Shown here one piece after another: positions 26,324 through 34,623 of a stretch of 64,000 nt of DNA. The position numbers and the translations under genes are program-made. Below the pieces are notes generated by a model. It saw nothing but the letters and a program-made list of their open reading frames with translations. It searched no databases and was not told where the DNA came from. Source of the DNA: Hydrogenophaga sp. Root209. GTDB taxonomy: Bacteria; Pseudomonadota; Gammaproteobacteria; Burkholderiales; Burkholderiaceae_C. The stretch lies in the NCBI RefSeq assembly GCF_001428625.1, contig NZ_LMIE01000033.1, forward strand, positions 2,199-66,198. Direction: 5' to 3'. Position 1 is the stretch's first letter; each line of letters begins with the position of its first letter.

Positions 26324-27291
26324 TCAGCTTTGAGCTCTGCGTGCTTTCCTGCTTTCGCCATTGCTTGATTTTCTTGCTCGATGACTTTCCGGTAGACATC
26401 GCCACCAGCCCCTACGGGTTCGATACCGGCGATCTGGAACTTCTCGATGACATCAGGCAGTTTCACAACTTGTGCAATCTCATCAGCCACCTTTTTGGAG
26501 ATCTCAGGTGGAGTCCCCGTTCGTGCCAGCACGCCAACGGAGACTGAAAAGTCAAACCCCGGGATGGTTTCTGCAATCGAAGGGGTATCGGAAGCAGAAG
26601 CTGAACGCTTGGGTGCGTTGCTGGCCAACACAATGACCTGACCACTTTTTACGAACCCCAACATGGACGGCAAAGCGGCAAACAAGAAGTCCACTTGCCC
26701 CCCAACCAGCGCCGGAACCGACTGACTCGATCCACGGAACGGAACGTGGACCATTGAAAGTCCAAGCTCCGACTTCAAAGCTTCCATTGTGAGGTGGTGC
26801 GTGCTTCCAATCCCCGAAGACCCATAGGTGAACGCTCCAGGCTCCTTCTTGGCGCGAGCCACAAACTCCTGAAAGGTCTTGACTCCACTTTTAGGGTGCG
26901 CCACCAAGAACAAAGGCGAGCGGGCAATCAGCGACACAGCCTGCAGATCCTGTCCGACAGCGTACTTGGCCGCCTTGTTGATCTGCGGAGTAATGGACAG
27001 CATGGAGCCATCGGAAACAATGAAGCTATACCCGTCGGCCGGCAGCGCGGCGAGTGTTTGTACCGACACGACGCCGTTACCCCCGGGCTTGTTTTCCACC
27101 ACAAAGCCCTGCTTCATCCGCTCCGAGAGCTTTTGCGCGATGACCCGCGCCACGGTGTCAGGCAAGCCGCCAGGAGCATAGGGCACGATGAACTTGACCG
27201 GGCGGTTGGGGAAGTCACTCGCCTGCGCCTGCGAAAGACTGCACGCAAGGATGGTCGTCACAGCCAAGGCAGCAAAAAAACGTCGTTTCAT
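26320..27291 (-). CDS. Bug-family periplasmic receptor, phthalate cluster
   Basis: 323 residues from ATG 27291 (GGAGAC site). The signal peptide is RRFFAALAVTTILACSLSQA, followed by RPVKFIVPYAPGGLPDTVAR and VENKPGGNGVVSVQTLAA, standard Bug ligand loops. It is first in a four-gene unit (Bug, TSUP, bacteriohemerythrin, ophE) divergent from ophA1-ophB. The ligand is therefore probably o-phthalate. It lacks a TctAB partner next to it and is instead coupled to a TSUP permease. Confidence 0.9.
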   Translation of the reverse strand: MKRRFFAALAVTTILACSLSQAQASDFPNRPVKFIVPYAPGGLPDTVARVIAQKLSERMKQGFVVENKPGGNGVVSVQTLAALPADGYSFIVSDGSMLSITPQINKAAKYAVGQDLQAVSLIARSPLFLVAHPKSGVKTFQEFVARAKKEPGAFTYGSSGIGSTHHLTMEALKSELGLSMVHVPFRGSSQSVPALVGGQVDFLFAALPSMLGFVKSGQVIVLASNAPKRSASASDTPSIAETIPGFDFSVSVGVLARTGTPPEISKKVADEIAQVVKLPDVIEKFQIAGIEPVGAGGDVYRKVIEQENQAMAKAGKHAELKAE

Positions 27292-27380
27292 GGATTGTCT
27301 CCGTTGGTGGGGTTGAAGCGAATCAGCAAGCACTTCTGCCTTGCCCCCGGAAAGAGCATGTGCGACAGTGCTTGTTTTTT

Positions 27381-27396
27381 TCTTAGATAACTAAGA
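27381..27396. promoter_or_regulatory. Inverted repeat TCTTAG-ATAA-CTAAGA, candidate MarR operator
   Basis: Perfect 6-bp arms around four bases, in the 180-bp gap between the divergent Bug operon and ophA1. The core CTTAGATA also occurs (minus strand, 32589-32596) in the promoter of ophA2. The MarR protein of this cluster is a natural candidate binder. Confidence 0.5.
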
Positions 27397-27471
27397 TAAT
27401 CAATTTTTCCCTCTTGTTTGACCTTTGTCAAGAGTGGATACCACCATGTTTTCTAAGCAAGATCACAGACC

Positions 27472-28434
27472 ATGACTACAGACGAGACAATGCGCACCCT
27501 CTTGGTGACCCACAAGGAGTTCATCGCTACAGACACCGTTCTTTTCGAACTGAAATCCCCTGACTCTTTGCCTCTGGCCCGCTTCACGGCGGGAGCGCAC
27601 ATTGCTGTACGGGTTCCCAATGGGGCGATGCGCCACTACTCTCTGTGCAGTAACCCCGATGAGGCAGACCACTATCAGCTCGCGGTCAAACGAGAAGCGG
27701 ACGGCCGGGGGGGATCGCAGAGTCTGGTCGATGAGGTGAACGTGGGGGATACGCTCATGGCCGGCACCCCAAGCAATTTGTTCGGGCTGAGCGACAAGGC
27801 GAAGAGTTTCATCCTCGTAGCGGGTGGCATAGGCATTACGCCGATGCGCGCCATGATCCATTCACTGCGAGCGGAAGGCTTGCGCAGTTTCAAGCTCTAC
27901 TACCTGACTCGCACACCTGAGTCAGCCGCCTTTCTGAACGAGCTGCGCTCGCCTGAACTTGCCAGCAGTGTGGTTGTCCATCACACCCACGGCGATCCCG
28001 CAAAGACATTCGACTTGTGGTCCGTTTTCGAGAAACCTCAGGCGGGTGTGCATGTCTACTGCTGTGGCCCCAAGCGTTTGATGGATGAGGTCAAGGACAT
28101 GACTGGGCACTGGCCCAGCAGTGCGGTGCATTTCGAGAGCTTCGGTGCGGATACGAAACCCCACGCAGACGACAAACCATTCGAGGTCGAGTTGGCCAAA
28201 GCTGGCAAGACGCTACTGGTACTGGCCAACCGCAGTATCCTGGACGCGTTACGAGACCATGGCATCAGGGTGCCGAGTTCGTGTGAGAGCGGAACATGCG
28301 GCTCATGCAAAGTCCGGTTGCTCAAGGGTGAGGCGGATCACCGAGATCTGGCATTGCTCCCGGAAGAGCAGGAAGATCACATCATGGTTTGCGTCTCCAG
28401 AGCGAAGTCCGACACGCTTGTCCTCGACCTGTGA
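27472..28434 (+). CDS. ophA1: Phthalate 4,5-dioxygenase reductase
   Basis: 320 residues, very like the crystallised phthalate dioxygenase reductase of Burkholderia cepacia: SFILVAGGIGITPM, LRAEGLRSFKLYYLTR, HVYCCGPKRLMDEV, MTGHWPSSAVHFESFG. The C-terminal [2Fe-2S] site is C-E-S-G-T-C-G-S-C with the last Cys in MVCVSRAKS. Domain order is FMN, NAD, ferredoxin. It gives electrons from NADH to OphA2. The stop overlaps the ophB start (TGATG), so the two genes are translationally coupled. Confidence 0.95.
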   Translation: MTTDETMRTLLVTHKEFIATDTVLFELKSPDSLPLARFTAGAHIAVRVPNGAMRHYSLCSNPDEADHYQLAVKREADGRGGSQSLVDEVNVGDTLMAGTPSNLFGLSDKAKSFILVAGGIGITPMRAMIHSLRAEGLRSFKLYYLTRTPESAAFLNELRSPELASSVVVHHTHGDPAKTFDLWSVFEKPQAGVHVYCCGPKRLMDEVKDMTGHWPSSAVHFESFGADTKPHADDKPFEVELAKAGKTLLVLANRSILDALRDHGIRVPSSCESGTCGSCKVRLLKGEADHRDLALLPEEQEDHIMVCVSRAKSDTLVLDL

Positions 28435-29636
28435 TGGCAACGATGCAACCGATCAAGCTTGGCGTCCTAGGACTTGGACGCGCATTTACGTTGATGATTC
28501 CAACCCTCAGCAAAGACCCCCGCATCGATCTGGTCGCTTGCTTCGATACCAATGCAGGTGCTTCAGCGGCTTTTTCGAAAGCGTTCGGTGGTGTCGCGCA
28601 CACCTCTGCAGACGCACTCTGCGCAGACCCGAACGTCGAATGGATCTATGTCGCAACGCCTCACCAGTTGCACGAAGAACATGTACGTCTTGCTGCCAAG
28701 CATGGGAAACACGCGCTCGTCGAAAAGCCCATGGCGTTGTCGCTTTCGGAATGCGAGCGCATGCGGGAGACCTGCGAACAAGCAGGCACACAGCTGATCG
28801 TGGGTCACAGCCACAGTTTCAATGCCCCAGTGTTGCGCGCGCGCTCAATCATTGAGTCGGGGCGGTTTGGTCGTGTCCGCATGATTCAAGCCATGAACTT
28901 CACCGACTTCCTCTACCGGCCAAGACGTCCGGAAGAACTGGATACAACGAAAGGGGGTGGTGTTGTCTTCAGCCAGGCGGCACACCAGATCGATATCGTT
29001 CGATTGCTTGCCGGAGGAGAGGTCGCTTCCGTCTACGCTAGAACTGGGGGGTGGGACCGGCAGCGCCCCACCGAGGGAGCGTACACCGCCATTCTGAACT
29101 TTCGTTCCGGCGCCTTTGCCAGCGTGACCTACAACGGGTACGGTTTCTTTGACACCGACCCGTGGATGGGCGGCGTCGGCGAGATGGGGTGGCCAAAGAA
29201 CACCGACACCCACCGACTCACCCGAGAAAAGTACCTGAGTACACAAGACGAAATTGCCGAAGCCCGTCGGAAAGCCAACCGGAATTTTGGTGGACCGGAC
29301 TACGTACCAGATCTTAGAGGCGCACCTACCGCCTTTCAACACTTCGGGCCTGTCATCGCCTGCTGCGAACAGGCAGACCTCCGTTTGACGCCCTATGGCG
29401 TAGAAATTCACGACGTCCATGGCGTACACCTTGATGCGCTGCCACCGCAGGCGGTTCAACGTTCAGAGGTCGTGGACGAAATGTGGTCAGTGGCCAGGGA
29501 AGGTGCAGCGCCTACCCATTCTGGCGCCTGGTCCATGGCAACGATGGAAGTGTGTCTGGCGATCCTCGAATCGAGCAAGAAAGGAGGCGCTATCATTTTG
29601 GAGCACCAAGCCGCAGTACCCGCCATTCGGCGTTGA
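28434..29636 (+). CDS. ophB: Phthalate 4,5-cis-dihydrodiol dehydrogenase
   Basis: 400 residues of the Gfo/Idh/MocA family, with the N-terminal NAD motif LGVLGLGRAFTLMIPTL (pht4/ophB-like) and the E-K-P motif in HALVEKPMALSL (about residue 97). Catalytic-region residues lie in GGGVVFSQAAHQIDIVRLLA, with His in the usual place. It oxidises cis-4,5-dihydrodiol phthalate to 4,5-dihydroxyphthalate with NAD. It is coupled to ophA1, and the MarR gene follows after eight bases. This family differs from the SDR used in the iph-like operon. Confidence 0.93.
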   Translation: MATMQPIKLGVLGLGRAFTLMIPTLSKDPRIDLVACFDTNAGASAAFSKAFGGVAHTSADALCADPNVEWIYVATPHQLHEEHVRLAAKHGKHALVEKPMALSLSECERMRETCEQAGTQLIVGHSHSFNAPVLRARSIIESGRFGRVRMIQAMNFTDFLYRPRRPEELDTTKGGGVVFSQAAHQIDIVRLLAGGEVASVYARTGGWDRQRPTEGAYTAILNFRSGAFASVTYNGYGFFDTDPWMGGVGEMGWPKNTDTHRLTREKYLSTQDEIAEARRKANRNFGGPDYVPDLRGAPTAFQHFGPVIACCEQADLRLTPYGVEIHDVHGVHLDALPPQAVQRSEVVDEMWSVAREGAAPTHSGAWSMATMEVCLAILESSKKGGAIILEHQAAVPAIRR

Positions 29637-29644
29637 CGCTCCCA

Positions 29645-30160
29645 ATGACCAGCAAATCCATAGAAACACAAAGCCTTCTTCATCACTGGCGAGAATCGGT
29701 CCCCAACGATCGTCTCGCCCATCTAGTCCGTGATGTTGCGCGGGCTCAGATGCGTGCGCTTCAGTATCGTCTATCACCCTTCGGCGTGTCATTTGGACAC
29801 TGGACGTTCCTCCGAATCCTTTGGATTCGCGACGGACTGACCCAGAAGGAGCTGAGCGATCTGGCGGGCGTGATGGAGCCGACGACCTTCTCGGCCGTGA
29901 AAGCCATGGAGCGAATGGGTTTCATTGAACGCAGGCACCTTCCCGGCAACAAGAAGAACATGCACGTTTACTTGACCGATGCTGGGCGCTCACTTGAACA
30001 TGTACTTGTGCCCTTGGCGGAAGAGGTCAACGAGATCAGTGCCGATGGACTTCCCGATCGCACGCTTTCTTTGGTGAGGAATGCGTTGGTGAGGATGATT
30101 GAAAACTTGGCACATGAAGAAGAAACCCGCGCCACTCTAGTGGGCGACGCGGGCGACTGA
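29645..30160 (+). CDS. MarR-family regulator of the phthalate cluster
   Basis: 171 residues from ATG 29645. The winged HTH core is LTQKELSDLAGVMEPTTFSA then VKAMERMGFIERRHLPGNKK, which carries the wing with the conserved basic stretch. The dimerisation helices (AHLVRDVARAQMRALQYRLS) come first. MarR proteins usually repress and release DNA when an aromatic ligand binds. It is co-transcribed with ophA1-ophB and converges on ophC. The shared CTTAGATA motif in the two phthalate promoters may be its target. Confidence 0.88.
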   Translation: MTSKSIETQSLLHHWRESVPNDRLAHLVRDVARAQMRALQYRLSPFGVSFGHWTFLRILWIRDGLTQKELSDLAGVMEPTTFSAVKAMERMGFIERRHLPGNKKNMHVYLTDAGRSLEHVLVPLAEEVNEISADGLPDRTLSLVRNALVRMIENLAHEEETRATLVGDAGD

Positions 30161-30208
30161 AGCGCAGTAGGTCACCAATCTTCGGTTGCTTGCATGGGCA
30201 AGAGCGCC

Positions 30209-31198
30209 TCAGATGCTGTAACTCTCGTAGGTAGACGGGTGAAAGAGCTCATCCAAACCCACTTTTCTGCACGACAAGCCTTGCGCATGGTGGTGATGCA
30301 AGAACGCTTCAATCGTCTTTCGATTGGGCTCCACCCCGTATGACCAGAAGTCGTTTCCAAGCGTTTCACGTGCCGCCTTGAGCTGTTCTTCCACAAACGG
30401 CAGCGTTACCTTGGTGGCAGAGGTATCCGCCAGGAGCTCCAAGGCCTTCGCCTTGGATTCACCAAAGGCCTTGAAAACGGCTGCCGGCAACCAGCGGTTC
30501 TGCTCTGCGAGCTCTTTGCGAATGCCCACCACGTGCATGATGGGAAAGATGCCTGTCCGCCGGTAGTAGTCCTTTGCCACCGTAGTCGGATCATCGAACA
30601 GCCAAGCCACATTTGGGTTACTCAACGCCGCTCCGCTGGGTGGTCGTGGTGCGATAAAAGCATCGATCTCACCTTTGTCGAGCAGGTCGGAGATGGTATG
30701 CCCTGCCGGAGCGGCCTCAATGGTCACGCCCGGGGGAAGATCCAGTTTGATCTTCTCCGGACGTCCGGGCGTGTCGATTCCGCCTCTGACCCAGGTCACG
30801 TCCTCGGGATTCACGCCATAGTCGTCCTGCAAGATCGACCGTGCCCAAACCACCGCAGTCAGTTGATACTCCGGCACGCCAATACGGCAGCCCTTGAGGT
30901 CTTCAGGCTTTTTGATGCGGTCCTTCCGAACATAGATAGAGGTATGCCGGAAGGCGCGTGACAGAAAAACCGGCACGGCGATATAAGGGCTCTCGCCTTT
31001 GGCGTGCTTGACCAGGTAGCTTGAAAAGGAGAGCTCGGTAATGTCGAAATCCCGGCTCCGCATGGCCCGAAAAAACATCTCCTCGGGATTCAGCAACATG
31101 TACACCGGGTCGCATCCATCGATCTGGACACGCCCGTCGTACAGAGCACGGTTTCGGTCGTAGTCGCCCATGGCGACCGATATGTGCAGCTTTGACAT
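30209..31198 (-). CDS. ophC: 4,5-Dihydroxyphthalate decarboxylase
   Basis: 329 residues from ATG 31198. The sequence matches the Pht5/OphC family, whose fold is related to periplasmic substrate-binding proteins but which has no signal peptide: MGDYDRNRALYDGRVQIDGC, FFRAMRSRDFDITELSFSSY, GCRIGVPEYQLTAVVWARSI. It decarboxylates 4,5-dihydroxyphthalate to protocatechuate in the cytoplasm. The start overlaps the ophA2 stop in TGATG, so the oxygenase and decarboxylase are coupled. A TTG three bases earlier is less likely. Confidence 0.92.
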   Translation of the reverse strand: MSKLHISVAMGDYDRNRALYDGRVQIDGCDPVYMLLNPEEMFFRAMRSRDFDITELSFSSYLVKHAKGESPYIAVPVFLSRAFRHTSIYVRKDRIKKPEDLKGCRIGVPEYQLTAVVWARSILQDDYGVNPEDVTWVRGGIDTPGRPEKIKLDLPPGVTIEAAPAGHTISDLLDKGEIDAFIAPRPPSGAALSNPNVAWLFDDPTTVAKDYYRRTGIFPIMHVVGIRKELAEQNRWLPAAVFKAFGESKAKALELLADTSATKVTLPFVEEQLKAARETLGNDFWSYGVEPNRKTIEAFLHHHHAQGLSCRKVGLDELFHPSTYESYSI

Positions 31199-32529
31199 CA
31201 AGCGTTCGCCCCCTCTGTCACCACGTAGGAGCGATCCATCTCTGGACTGTCCTGACCTTCAAGCCATACGTAGCTCACTTCATGGGTACGCCAGTCGACT
31301 GTCTTGGGAATGACGCCCTGGAACGAACACACTTCTTTCGGGATGCGCTTCTCTCCGGTTCCGATGGCCTCGCCTGTCGCCTGGAAAGCTTGAACAGCGT
31401 CCACCATCTGTTTGCGAAACTCGACGATGGCCATGTCGCTGGCACCCAGCCGGTCGTGGCTTCGATCGGCGATTTTCCCCATGGTGATCCACATGGCCAT
31501 ATCCTGATTCGGAATGCCGGAGATGCCCGTGAAGTTTCCGCTCTTCATCGCCTGACGGTCTTGCCAGTAGCGATTTTCGTAGTTGCGCAGCGGACGGTAT
31601 TGCTCATCCAGGTCCACCCCCACGGTCTGGCCCAGGAACTTGCGCCAGGTCGCCGTCTCCGGGGTCTGCGACGGATGACCCCAACCAATGAAGTAGAAGC
31701 AGGTATTGGTGTCATCCACCGGCACATTCACGTTCGCCACGTTGTACAAGTTGTTGGGCGGGATCAGCACCGTCCATGGCGCAACGAAAACCGTCGTACG
31801 CACATAGTCGTGCGTCTGCGCGTTGAAGATCGGCCGTCGCACCGCAGCGTAACGGAATCCGAAGCTGGCGCGCTGCACTTGCATCCGCGGCGCTTTGTCG
31901 GTCGAGGGGCGCAACCAGTTTTTGTCCGTGGCTTTGGCACCATCGACACGCGCAGGGACCATGTCCGAGCTGTGCAGACTCGAGCTGTGGGCAGAGTCAA
32001 TCGCACCTTCAAGGATCTGAGCCCAGTTCACAGGAATGATCACCTTGGCAACGCTCACACGCGTGTCCGCCGTGGGCGCCCAACGGGGAGGCTCGAACTC
32101 CGGCATGGTCTCAGCCGCCCCCATGTAGGCCCAGACGAAACCACCCCACTCCTTGGTCGGATAGGCCTTGTGCTTGACCTTCTCCAGCATGCCACTGGCC
32201 TCGGGCTCGGAAGACATTTCCGTTACGTTGCCGCTCACATCCATCTTCCATCCGTGATAGAGACAGCGAAGACCACCCTCTTCGTTGCGGCCAAACACGA
32301 GCGATGCCCTGCGGTGAGGACAGTATTCATCCATCACACCAACTTCGCCGTCCGTGTTTCGGAAAACCACGAGATCTTCTCCGAGGATGCGGGCTTTGAC
32401 GGGCGTCCCATCTGGCTCGGAGACCTCTTCGATTAGACAGATAGGAACCCAATGCCGGCGCATCAGTTGCCCCATGGGTGCACCGTTTTCAACACGGCAC
32501 AGCAGATCGTTTTCTTCATGCGTAATCAT
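31198..32529 (-). CDS. ophA2: Phthalate 4,5-dioxygenase, oxygenase component
   Basis: 443 residues from ATG 32529 (AGGAG site), opening MITHEENDLLCRVENGAPMG like Pht3/OphA2. The Rieske centre is C-P-H-R-R (about 70) and C-L-Y-H-G-W (about 89); the mononuclear iron motif is EGAIDSAHSSSLHSS with the D-x2-H-x4-H spacing. It adds O2 across carbons 4 and 5 of phthalate using electrons from OphA1. It is separated from ophA1 by the regulator and ophC, on the opposite strand, unlike the DBO1 order. Its promoter holds palindromic elements. Confidence 0.94.
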   Translation of the reverse strand: MITHEENDLLCRVENGAPMGQLMRRHWVPICLIEEVSEPDGTPVKARILGEDLVVFRNTDGEVGVMDEYCPHRRASLVFGRNEEGGLRCLYHGWKMDVSGNVTEMSSEPEASGMLEKVKHKAYPTKEWGGFVWAYMGAAETMPEFEPPRWAPTADTRVSVAKVIIPVNWAQILEGAIDSAHSSSLHSSDMVPARVDGAKATDKNWLRPSTDKAPRMQVQRASFGFRYAAVRRPIFNAQTHDYVRTTVFVAPWTVLIPPNNLYNVANVNVPVDDTNTCFYFIGWGHPSQTPETATWRKFLGQTVGVDLDEQYRPLRNYENRYWQDRQAMKSGNFTGISGIPNQDMAMWITMGKIADRSHDRLGASDMAIVEFRKQMVDAVQAFQATGEAIGTGEKRIPKEVCSFQGVIPKTVDWRTHEVSYVWLEGQDSPEMDRSYVVTEGANA

Positions 32530-32579
32530 GGAAATCTCCTGTAAGGATGGGAAAGTGCAAGGAGGCACTGCGTTGAAGT

Positions 32580-32599
32580 ATACTTCGATATCTAAGTAT
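32580..32599. promoter_or_regulatory. Inverted repeats in the ophA2 promoter
   Basis: ATACTT and AAGTAT arms are separated by eight bases, overlapping a perfect GAAGTATACTTC palindrome (32575-32586) and the minus-strand CTTAGATA motif also present upstream of ophA1. The elements lie 46-70 bases before the ophA2 start, where a regulator could block RNA polymerase. Confidence 0.45.
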
Positions 32600-32680
32600 T
32601 TTTTCAAGGGTTATCCCTTACCACTGCCTCTGCCAGTCTCTTTGTCTCAGCAACCACCTAGGGCGAAGGCCCTCTACAGC

Positions 32681-32926
32681 ATGAGAAAGCTTCCTTACAA
32701 ATTCAGTTCGCTCGCGTTTGCGTTCTACATGGCAACCATCATTGCCTTCATGATGTGTCTGCTCCTAACGGCCATCAACACCGGAGTTGACACCCAGTTC
32801 ATTCAACGGGTACTGAGTACCTACGTAATCGCCATGCCAGTGGCCTTCGCATGCGTCGTCTTGGTACGTCCGCTGGTCCTCTATCTCGTCTCAAAGACCG
32901 TGGCCACGAACGCAGGTGACACATGA
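32681..32926 (+). CDS. Small DUF2798-like membrane protein
   Basis: 81 residues with two membrane segments (FAFYMATIIAFMMCLLLTAI, then VIAMPVAFACVVLVRPLVLY) typical of the DUF2798 family, whose function is unknown. It is divergent from ophA2 and is the last gene before the conjugation module. No clear ribosome site precedes the ATG. It may belong to the phthalate cargo or be a passenger. Confidence 0.7.
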   Translation: MRKLPYKFSSLAFAFYMATIIAFMMCLLLTAINTGVDTQFIQRVLSTYVIAMPVAFACVVLVRPLVLYLVSKTVATNAGDT

Positions 32927-33180
32927 AATGACTTCGGCATCATCTGAGCACTGTCCAATTCAGACGCGGTCACGATCAGAAAGGACAGCCATCAACCGTG
33001 ATGACTGCGCATTTAGTCCCGTTGTAGTGCGCTCAGCTTGGCCCAAGGACGCCAAGAACGCGAACTTCCGCGAGGCTGCTGCGTACTCAAACCAGACGTG
33101 TTTGATGTAGTCCTCTGGTGGGCCACATCACTGTCGGAGCAACAGGCATTTGAGAAAAATGAAAACATTCAGGGAAAACA

Positions 33181-34113
33181 ATGGAACTGAGGCACCTTCG
33201 GTGCTTCTTGGCGGTCGCTCAGGAACTGCATTTCGCCAGAGCCGCCGAGAAGCTTCACATTGAGCAATCGCCACTTTCGAGAGCGATCAAGGAACTGGAA
33301 GAAGAGCTGGGGGTCCGCCTCTTCGACCGCAACACGCGCAGCACGCGTCTGACCCGTGCGGGTCAGGTCTTCATGGATCACGTGCCGCGCGTGTTCGTAG
33401 CGCTGACCCAGGCGCGCGACAGTGTTCGGGCCGTGTCGGCCGGGTATCAAGGGCAGCTACGCATCGCCTTGTCCGAAGGCATCTCGCAGGCCCGCTTCAC
33501 AGCATTGCTATCGTGTTGCCGTGAGGAAGAACCAGATACGGAGATCCGGCTTTACGAGGTTCCGCTGTCACAGCAGATCAGAGGCCTCGAAGCCGACTTG
33601 TACGACGCCGGGTTCTCCCACTCATCGGAAGTTGGTGAAACACTCCTTGCCATACCAGTGTGGAACGATCCGATGGTCGTGGCCGTGCCATCGCGCCACC
33701 CGCTGTTGGCTCACAAGACGCTGCCTCTGGATGAAGTGCTGCGCTATCCGCTGGTGCTTTGCGACCCCGAGGTGTGCGAGGGCTGCAGCCGCCAGATGGC
33801 ACGCGTGCTGCGCGCAACGGATCGCGAACCCATCGTAGCCGAGAAGGTCACCAGCCAAGAGCTGATGGTGACCCTGGTAGCAGCAGGCTACGGTCTGGGC
33901 TTCTCGACCGAGGCTCATGTTTCGACCTGCGGCCATCCGGAGATCGTCACAAGGCCGCTGGCTGGCCGCACACCGATGTTGACCACCTACCTGATCCACC
34001 GCATCGGCACCCCGTCTGAGACCTTGCGACGTTTCGTGGAAAGAGCCCGTGTCGCTGCGCCCGGTCGGGCGACTGACGACGCGTTGGACAGATTGCCAGG
34101 GAGTAGCACATGA
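33181..34113 (+). CDS. traR: LysR-family regulator of the conjugation module (TraR of Tn4371-like elements)
   Basis: 310 residues. The opening MELRHLRCFLAVAQELHFAR and HTH AEKLHIEQSPLSRAIKELEE (about 20-40) precede a CbnR/BenM-like effector domain. In Tn4371-like elements a LysR gene called traR precedes traG at this place. Its overlap with the eexN start (ATGA) ties it to the transfer operon. It probably controls transfer gene expression; the inducer is unknown. Confidence 0.85.
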   Translation: MELRHLRCFLAVAQELHFARAAEKLHIEQSPLSRAIKELEEELGVRLFDRNTRSTRLTRAGQVFMDHVPRVFVALTQARDSVRAVSAGYQGQLRIALSEGISQARFTALLSCCREEEPDTEIRLYEVPLSQQIRGLEADLYDAGFSHSSEVGETLLAIPVWNDPMVVAVPSRHPLLAHKTLPLDEVLRYPLVLCDPEVCEGCSRQMARVLRATDREPIVAEKVTSQELMVTLVAAGYGLGFSTEAHVSTCGHPEIVTRPLAGRTPMLTTYLIHRIGTPSETLRRFVERARVAAPGRATDDALDRLPGSST

Positions 34114-34379
34114 GAAAGCTTCAAAACTTGACAGCAACCTTGGTGGTCGCCGCCGCAGCTTTGCTGCTGTCGGCCTGCGGCAAGCCGCAGCCCACCGATT
34201 CGCTGGAATCGTTGATGGCCGATCCAGAACGGTTGAAGCTGCTGCGAGAGCAGTGCAAGACCGAGCGCACCAAGCTGGGCGACGAACTTTGCGACCGCGT
34301 GGCCGAGGCCACGAAACGGCGATTCTTCGGGGACGGCAAGGTGCCGTACAACCCACCTAAGGAATCGCCCAAGTTCTGA
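34110..34379 (+). CDS. eexN: EexN-family entry-exclusion lipoprotein
   Basis: 89 residues with a lipoprotein signal (AAAALLLSACGK, lipobox L-S-A-C at about residue 24) and a short charged mature part with two further Cys (EQCKTERTKLGDELCDRVAE), the EexN pattern. Such outer-membrane or periplasmic lipoproteins reduce redundant transfer into cells already holding the element. It overlaps traR by four bases. A gap of about 240 bases to traG holds no gene. Confidence 0.8.
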   Translation: MRKLQNLTATLVVAAAALLLSACGKPQPTDSLESLMADPERLKLLREQCKTERTKLGDELCDRVAEATKRRFFGDGKVPYNPPKESPKF

Positions 34380-34623
34380 ACTTGCGCTCGTCGCCACACT
34401 CGGTGACGCGTATTTCGTGCATAGGCGCTGTACTACTTGCAGCGCGGCAAGGGGCCCTGACACGCGGCAGCACGCTGCCACTTGCATTCTTGCAGGCCGA
34501 GCTGCGAGCCTGTCGATTTCGGACTTTGACCCACCGATAGCCAGCCTTGATCCTCATGCGTGCGACACAGCTTCGTGCCGCGCGAACGGCCCCGTATGGC
34601 GGGCCACTGGATCGGAGGTCAAG

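Noticed and set aside
31192-32436. Plus-strand frame of 414 codons
   Set aside because: Antisense of ophA2, which carries both iron-site motifs.
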